Of a stretch of DNA of 20,000 bases, positions 14,976 to 20,000 are shown in pieces (position 1 is the stretch's first letter; each line of letters begins with the position of its first letter). The stretch is taken from NCBI GenBank assembly GCA_963575745.1, contig CAUYUJ010001352.1, positions 67,501 through 87,500 of the forward strand. The letters are read 5' to 3'. The notes under the pieces were generated by a model. The model was not told where the DNA came from. It saw only the letters and a program-made list of their open reading frames with translations, and searched no databases. Both the position numbers and the translations under genes were made by a program. This DNA is from Prorocentrum cordatum. Its lineage: Eukaryota > Sar > Dinophyceae > Prorocentrales > Prorocentraceae.

Positions 14976-15240
14976 CAAAGCTCCTCGCTCCTCATTCTTT
15001 CATTTTCGTCTTTGCATCACCCGCCCCCTCCCCGTCCTCCGCCTCCGCGTCGTCCCCACCTCTTTCCTCCTCGGGCCTGGGGCCCGCCGTTGCCCGTGCC
15101 GCCCTCGCGCCCCGATCGGCGCCGTGCAGGCCCCGCAGCGCGCGAACCACCTCCGCGTAGCGTCCCTGTCCGATGGCGGTTTTTGCAGCGGCGGCGCCTG
15201 CGATTTCCCGCGCGTGTTTTCCAACTATTCGGAACGGGTC
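14976..15240. other. C-rich unassigned segment
   Basis: Separates family-1 copy 3 from family-2 copy 3. It is C- and CpG-rich with no repeat or gene that can be supported. Confidence 0.4.
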
Positions 15241-15424
15241 GGTACTCCAGAATTCGAAATAAAAGGGAGGGGGTCACCTCCCAGACGAGAAGTTTTAGGC
15301 CCCCCCAGACCATCCATGAAAGGGCGGCCATTTGTCCAGACCCCCCCGAATCCTCCAAGACAGCTCAAATCAGACCCCCCCCAAAATGCGACCCCCCCAA
15401 CTTGATCATGGAATCTGGAGTAAC
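15241..15424 (+). mobile_element. Family-2 miniature inverted-repeat element, copy 3
   Basis: The left end GGTACTCCAGAATTCG and the right end GAATCTGGAGTAAC are terminal inverted repeats. The interior shares CCTCCAAGAC, AATCAGACCCCCCC and other G/C-run words with the element at 7270-7452. Length is 184 bp. It lies only 265 bp from family-1 copy 3, so this stretch is a small transposon cluster. Confidence 0.8.
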
Positions 15425-15866
15425 GCTGCAGCTGTGTTTTCCCACTCGTTTTCCCAGTTCGCCCAAGTGGTGCTCCGGGCGCCCCGTCCTCCGGTGGGCC
15501 ATTTCCCACCTGGCCGCCAGGTGGGGCATGGGGCGTCGTGGGGGGTGCGCCGAGCGCTCCCCCTCCCGCGAACAGTTTCGTGCCTGGCCCCCGGTGGGAC
15601 ACGGGGGAGTCGTGGGGCGCGCCGGGCGCGCCGATTCCCATGAAGAATTCTTTACGCTTCGCGTATCCCCACCAGCCCATCTCACAGCAGCAACTCTTGC
15701 GAAGCATGCCGACAGCCGGGGGTTGGGGGGTTGAGGACAGCACTCACGCCCAAAGGGCTGGTGGGATTCCCCAGTTGGCCCTGACATTGGGGAGCCGTGT
15801 GATTCGTCCCCCGCGGGGGCCCGGGGGGGGGGGGCTATACGGGGGGGATTTTTCTCAGTCGCCGTG
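15425..15866. other. Unassigned segment with hairpin and G-runs
   Basis: A perfect 9-bp-stem hairpin, CCCACCTGG-CCG-CCAGGTGGG, lies at 15505-15525, and a diverged ~72-bp direct repeat at about 15508-15640. A run of 12 G (15823-15834) follows CCCCCGCGGGGGCCC. The plus frame ending at 15734 has raised third-position G/C but also high second-position G/C, so it is not called. Confidence 0.4.
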
Positions 15867-15897
15867 GACCCCTTGGTGAGTGAGGCGCCAAGGGGTC
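15867..15897. other. Perfect 10-bp-stem hairpin
   Basis: GACCCCTTGG and CCAAGGGGTC separated by 11 bases. The role is unknown; a T-run lies upstream, not downstream, so it is not terminator-like on the plus strand. Confidence 0.6.
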
Positions 15898-16023
15898 GGC
15901 GGACGACGGGAAGCGCCTTCTCGGAACGAGGAGGTGATGGGAGCTTGTTGGAGGAATCGCGGAAACACCCTGACTTGTCTTTGTAAAATGTTGGTTGCTC
16001 GGCGGGTTTCTCCCCAATCGGCC

Positions 16024-16130
16024 GTTTCGCTCGAGACATTCTCGAACACGTGAAATGTGGGAGTCGTATGTTTGAGAGGTTTTTTGTTAGACATGAGGCT
16101 CTCGCGCGAGACATCCTCGAACAAACGAAA
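16024..16130 (+). repeat. Direct repeat pair, about 75 bp apart
   Basis: GCTCGAGACATTCTCGAACA (near 16029) and GCGCGAGACATCCTCGAACA (near 16105) are followed by (C/A)(A/G)(C/A)G(T/A)GAAA-type sequence. Both copies contain short CGAG/CTCG inverted words. Confidence 0.65.
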
Positions 16131-16566
16131 AGGAGGTGGTGGAGGAAGAGGAGGAGGGGGAGGAGGATGAGAAGGAGGAGGGAAAGGAAAAGGAGAAGGA
16201 GGGGAGGAGGAAGGAAGAGGGGGAGAGGAGGAGGAGGAAGAGAAGGAGGACGAGGATGAGGAGGAGGAAGAAGAGGAGGGAGGAGGAGGAGAGGAGAAGG
16301 AGGGAGGAGGAGGAGAGAGGAAGGAGTTAGGGAGGAGTTGGGGGAGGAGTTGGGGGAGGAGGAGGAGGAGGAGGAGGAGGAGGAGGAGGAGCCGGAGGAG
16401 GAGGAGCACGAGGACGAGAGGGAGGAGGAGGAGGAGGAGGAGGAGGAGGAGGAGGAGGAGGAGGAGAACGAGAAGGAGCAGGAGGAGGAGGAGGAGGAGG
16501 AGGAGGAGGAGGAGGAGGAGGAGGAGGAGGAGGAGGAGGAGGAGGAGGAGGAGGAGGAGTGGGGGG
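16131..16566 (+). repeat. Large GAG microsatellite tract
   Basis: Over 430 bp of GAG/GGA repeat, imperfect in the first half and nearly pure in the second. It is the longest low-complexity tract here and the source of long poly-Glu (plus) and poly-Ser/Leu (minus) frames. Confidence 0.96.
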
Positions 16567-16633
16567 AACACATCACGCTCCCAATGCATGAGTGCTCATA
16601 TGGAGCATACACCACGCAAACGATACACCACCC

Positions 16634-16780
16634 ACACCCCTCTTGCCCGCCCGCCAGGCACACAGACCCCATACGCGCACAGTACACCCCTCCCGCCCGC
16701 CCGCCAGGCACACGCCCCGTACGCAAACCGTGCACCCCGTCCCCCCGCCCCCCTGGCACAGACCCTGTACACGCCCGCGC
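16634..16780 (+). repeat. 50-bp tandem repeat, about three units
   Basis: ACACCCCTCTTGCCCGCCCG starts a unit at 16634. Similar units start near 16684 and 16733, each with CCAGGCACAC or CTGGCACA and a GTAC/ATAC word. Confidence 0.8.
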
Positions 16781-16960
16781 ACACACGCGCGAACACAGCC
16801 GCACACACAGGCGCACACAGACACACACAGACACACACACACACGTTCATTCACACACACACACACACACGTTCACACACACACACACGTTCACACACAC
16901 ACACGTTCACATGCACATGCACACACACACGTTCACATGCACATACACATACGTACACGC
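16781..16960 (+). repeat. CA microsatellite with CACGTT interruptions
   Basis: ACACACAC runs with regularly spaced CACGTTCACA, shifting at the end to CACATGCACATG. All frames are His/Thr-rich by-products. Confidence 0.95.
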
Positions 16961-17116
16961 ACCACGCGCAACACCTGACCGAAGCAACAGCCGGCAACCG
17001 TTAAACACGAGCTTCCAACGGCGACCATCTGGGCATTCAGGGGAGCCCAGCGAGTGCATCCCTGTGCACGCATGCACGTTGGTTGCAAATCCATGCGCGC
17101 ATTCGCACAGAAGCTC

Positions 17117-17232
17117 AGAGGAGGAGGAGGAGGAGGAGGAGGAGGAGGAGGAGGAGGAGGGCGAGGAGGGCGAGGAGGGCGAGGAGGGCGAGGAGGGCAA
17201 GGAGGGCGAGAGGGAGGAGGAGGAGGAGGAGG
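17117..17232 (+). repeat. GAG and GAGGGC microsatellite
   Basis: GAG repeat followed by a six-base GAGGGC repeat, then GAG again. It is followed by CTTCTGGGGACAGG. Confidence 0.95.
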
Positions 17233-17765
17233 GCTTCTGGGGACAGGTTTCTGGGGCCTTCCAGAGTTCCACGGATACCTCCCGAGGCGGTGCGGAGGTG
17301 TATACGTGTGTTGGCGGGCTTCGCTCGCGTCCGCCCGCTCGGTGACGCTCTCCGCCTCGATGCTGCGCGCGAGGCCGCGACCGCCAGAACCGGCTGTGGT
17401 CCTCTGCTGTCGGCCTTCTCCTTTCCTTTCCTGGGGCCTGCCTCCCTGGAAGAAGGCCAGCCTGTTTTTGTTACGGGCGTTGCGTCATGGGGGTCGATGC
17501 AAGATGTGGGGGTTGAAAAGGTGCGCTTGCTGTGCCATAGAAGGGGCCCAAAGGCCCCCTCTGGGGCCCAAATGGGGCGCGAACGGTGCATTCCCTCCCC
17601 CTATCCCCAACGAGTTCTGTTTTGGGTCCCCGGTTTTCGGGACACCCCAGGCGGTGCGGTGACCACACCGTGTGGGGAGTCAGTGGGGATCCGGAGTGGC
17701 CGCACGCTTTTGGGATTCGGGTCGCTCGTCGGGAGCGTGTCGGGCGACCGGGGCCTCGGCGGTCC
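17233..17765. other. Unassigned segment
   Basis: Contains CTGGGGCCTTCCAG, a possible acceptor before a very short open stretch SSTDTSRGGAE that ends at GAG|GTGTAT, and the 13-base word GTGCGGTGACCAC (17654-17666) also present at 504-516. No frame has convincing bias. Confidence 0.35.
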
Positions 17766-17847
17766 CAAGACCGTGCGGTGACGAACCACGCGGTGAGTTT
17801 CATGCAGCCTCCGATGTTACCGCGCGCCCTGTCATCGCACGGTCTTG
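17766..17847. repeat. Imperfect inverted repeat, 29-bp arms
   Basis: CAAGACCGTGCGGTGAC at 17766 is matched by the complement of GTCATCGCACGGTCTTG ending at 17847. About 23 of 29 arm positions agree. The GTGCGGTGAC word links it to 17654 and 504. Confidence 0.7.
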
Positions 17848-18012
17848 ATTCAGGAGGGGAAGAAACACACAGACACAATTAATCGTCGATTCCCTAGAAA
17901 ATATGGGAAATTATGGGAAGTGGGGGGAAGACAGAAACCCAGAAAATATGGGAAAATATGCGGAATCCTGTTATTTGTGTGTGTATTTATTTGTGTGTCC
18001 CAGGGCCCCTTC
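17848..18012 (+). repeat. A-rich segment with duplicated AGAAAATATGGGAAA words
   Basis: TAGAAAATATGGGAAATTATGGG and AGAAAATATGGGAAAATATG (shortened) are tandem-like, flanked by ACACACAGACACAATT on the left and TGTGTGTATTTATTTGTGTG on the right, which are roughly complementary. This is one of the most AT-rich stretches in the window. The CCCAG at 18002 could be a splice acceptor. Confidence 0.6.
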
Positions 18013-18147
18013 ATTGATTCCCTGTGTTCCTCATGCCCCCTCCTCCGCTGCCTCTGCCTGCCGAGGCTTCGCGCCGCGTGCGCCGAGGTCCGGAGCTGTG
18101 GACCTTCGCCAGTGGGGCGGCGCGGGGGCGCGAGGGCGCAGAGCGCG

Positions 18148-18291
18148 CTCCTCCTCCTCCTCCTCCTCCTCCTCCTCCTCCTCCTCCTCCTCCTCCTCCT
18201 CCTCCTCCTCCTCCTCCTCCTCCTCTCTCCTCCTCCTCCTCCTCCTCCTCCTCCTCCTCCTCCTCCTCCTCCTCCTCCTCCTCCTCCTCCT
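18148..18291 (+). repeat. Long pure CTC microsatellite
   Basis: About 144 bp of CTC, interrupted once by CTCTCTCC. It is the purest tract in the window and a strong candidate for recent expansion. Confidence 0.97.
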
Positions 18292-18730
18292 GCGATGCGC
18301 CGAGGCCGGGCTCCTGGCCCACACGGTCCCCATCCAGGCCCGTGCGGAAAGGCACGGAGCGGTGGAGGGATTGGTAAACGGATCTCTCTTGGACACCGCG
18401 GCGGAAGCCAGCGCACCCGCACCCGGACATCTGAGACATTGCGGCGCCATCCACCCACACCCCGCGCTGGGCCGGGATCTGCATGTCATGCACGCCAGTG
18501 GCTGTTCTCTCTCTCTCTCTCTATATCCCGGACCGTTCGGATGTCTCGCCCTCCGGGCGGGGCTGGTGCAGCGCCGTCTTCGGGTGGCCCGACCCCGCGG
18601 CGGCCGTCGGGGAGCCACTTGCGCGAGCGGGCCCCCCGTTGCTGCCCCCTCTCTGCGCTCTCGGCCGTGGCGCGTTTCACGCAGGCGAGCAGCCTTCCAG
18701 GAGTGTCCCTGCATTCGGCCTCGGCGGCAA
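18292..18730. other. GC-rich unassigned segment with a CT run
   Basis: Mixed GC-rich DNA with a short CTCTCTCTCTCTCTAT run near 18508. Several frames are open without distinguishing bias. Confidence 0.4.
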
Positions 18731-18980
18731 GGACGCTGATGACGACGCCGACGACGCCTACAACTACGACGATGACGACGACGACGGCGAGGACGAGGAG
18801 GAGGACGACGACGACGACGAGAACGACGAGTGCGAGGACGATGATGTGGACGACGAAGATGAGGACGAGGCCGAGGACGACGACGACGACGAGGACGACG
18901 ACGATGACGAGGACGATGAGGACGACGACGACGAACAGGAAGACGACCACGACGAGACGGCGGCGACGACGACGACGACG
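18731..18980 (+). repeat. GAC/GAT/GAG trinucleotide tract
   Basis: Mixed GACGAC, GATGAC and GAGGAC repeat. The 238-codon plus frame through it is poly-Asp/Glu, and the minus strand gives poly-Ser or poly-Val. The boundaries of that frame carry no gene signals that I can see. Confidence 0.95.
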
Positions 18981-19089
18981 TGCACCTCCCAGCCCATCCT
19001 GGCCTCCAGATGTGGGCGATTGGCCTCTAGCTTCGGTCTCGCTCTGCGCGTCCAAGGGCCCTGCTCCAGGGAGGACAACAAGAGGGCTC

Positions 19090-19297
19090 GTTCCGATTCC
19101 TCCGATTCGATTCGATTCGATTTCGATGGCTTCCGATTCCGATTCTATTCGATTTCGGATTTCGATTTGGGCTCCGATTTTTCATTGGAGGCATACTAGC
19201 CTGCCGATGTCCGCCGATTCGACTTTTCCGACTTGGCTGCCGATTTCTGCCCATCCGATTCATGCCGATCGCCGATCCGACTTATCGATTCGATTCT
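19090..19297 (+). repeat. GATTC/CGATT short repeat
   Basis: TTCCGATTC, CGATTCGATTCGATT and GCCGATTTC words repeat irregularly over ~200 bp. A weaker version of the same words is at 350-485. Confidence 0.88.
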
Positions 19298-19842
19298 GAG
19301 CTCTCTTGCAACAATCCTCCGACGACCCGCAGAATGGACGTTTGCTGAGCAGCCCTGGGCGTTTACGAAGCAGCCATGTCCCAAGGCCAGGCCGAGGTCC
19401 AAGATCGAGGTTGGCTCGTGGAGGGTAGCCGAAGGTTCTTCGTAGATGTTGCGTGTGATTGTGCATCCTGGAGACGGGTACCCTTAAGGATGGTCTTTCT
19501 GTCCCCGCGGAGGGTCACATGTTCTCGAAGGATGTGTTTCTGTCCTGGGTCCGACCGTATGGGGAACGAACAATGACATAAACAGAACAGCTCAGCTCGG
19601 AGGTCCACGCGAATTGCTCGGATCGGTGCTGGACCCCCTTCCCTGGCGCGCGGAGATCGCCAGGGGCGGCTCCGATCCAAAGAATCCGCGCGGACCTCAT
19701 GAGCTTCTGCGTCTCTGTGGCTGTCCGTCCCCCCTGCCCTCCCGACTCCTGGACCCCTCGGCAGACGCACGAGCGACCATCGCCGCAGGCCGCGGGCCGC
19801 CGCCGAAGGGCCGCGGGGCACCGCCGAAGGACCGCCGGATGT
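19298..19842. other. Unassigned segment
   Basis: Includes a 19-base direct repeat (AAGGATGGTCTTTCTGTCC and AAGGATGTGTTTCTGTCC, near 19487 and 19528) and a GCCGCCGAAGGGCCGC tandem near 19798. The plus frame ending near 19444 (EWTFAEQPWAFTKQP) looks natural but lacks clear bias. Confidence 0.35.
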
Positions 19843-20000
19843 CATGGCGCCTCTTCTTCTTTCATCACGTCCCTGGTGCGAAGGATTGCAAAAAAAAACC
19901 CTTTGCAATCCTTCGAAGGGTTTTTTTGCAATCCTTCGAAGGGTTTTTTTGCACTCCTTTTTGCAATCCTTCGTAAAAAAAAAAAACCTCACTGGGCCGC
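19843..20000 (+). repeat. Dispersed repeat R, copy 3, interrupted
   Basis: CATGGCGCCTCTTCTTCTTT and ACGTCCCTGG (19843-19875) match repeat R copy 2. The match appears to resume at CTGGGCCGC at the window end, with ~115 bp of unrelated hairpin sequence between. The copy runs off the window. Confidence 0.65.
19876..19989. mobile_element. Hairpin cluster inserted in repeat R
   Basis: CGAAGGATTGCAAA (19879-19892) pairs perfectly with TTTGCAATCCTTCG (19902-19915) around a 9-base loop. The TGCAATCCTTCG word recurs in the same inverted sense at 19928 and 19962, with poly-T/poly-A runs between. The block is short, A/T-run-rich, unlike its surroundings, and sits where repeat R is broken. Confidence 0.7.

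Noticed and set aside
14449-15405. 318-codon plus-strand open frame
   Set aside because: It passes straight through family-1 copy 3 and most of family-2 copy 3. Only the different frame at 14525-14617 has coding bias.
15365-16840. 491-codon minus-strand open frame
   Set aside because: Most of it is poly-Ser, poly-Leu or poly-Pro from the GAG tract at 16131-16566, and it also enters a transposon-like element.
18483-19199. 238-codon acidic plus-strand frame
   Set aside because: The central half is the GAC/GAT repeat, and the tail follows the GATTC repeat. No independent gene evidence.

Overview
The window reads as nuclear DNA of a GC-rich eukaryote. It is dense in CpG, so a vertebrate is unlikely. 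There are no bacterial-style gene arrays, no recognisable rRNA or tRNA, and no complete gene I can name. Long open frames occur on both strands, but nearly all are low-complexity translations of trinucleotide repeats or run through transposon-like repeats. The best coding evidence is a set of short plus-strand segments that follow pyrimidine-rich AG acceptors and carry many G/C bases at codon third positions. A unicellular alga or protist with large repeat-filled introns fits best; a dinoflagellate is my leading guess, held at low confidence.

Layout. 1-3300: a perfect 42-bp-stem foldback (601-768), two head-to-head copies of a ~240-bp inverted-terminal-repeat element (family 1), a 20-bp array, the first family-2 element (1964-2152), a 153-bp near-palindrome (2325-2477) and a 53-bp minisatellite (2851-3300). 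3300-7270: purine/pyrimidine tracts mixed with the best exon candidates (3979, 4680, 5270, 5883, then 6156-6689). 7270-7940: second family-2 element, another inverted repeat (7524-7663) and a CTC tract. 7940-12300: the least repetitive part, with exon candidates at 8540, 10634-11122 and 12225 and a duplicated block at 9990-10619. 12300-14430: GAG tracts, short degenerate repeats and a 100-bp satellite. 14430-15860: an exon candidate (14525), the third family-1 element and the third family-2 element. 15860-20000: mostly microsatellites (GAG, CA, CTC, GAC, GATTC), ending in a hairpin cluster that appears to be inserted into a dispersed repeat.

How it may fit together (inference): the exon candidates all lie on the plus strand. 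The 4680-4828 and 5270 segments join in phase across a 441-bp GT-AG intron, and four segments between 6156 and 6689 also join in phase. They may be parts of one or a few long genes whose introns hold the microsatellites and miniature elements. No protein family was identified. The strongest non-gene content is four classes of miniature inverted-repeat elements, two present in three copies each, plus unusually dense homopurine/homopyrimidine tracts.
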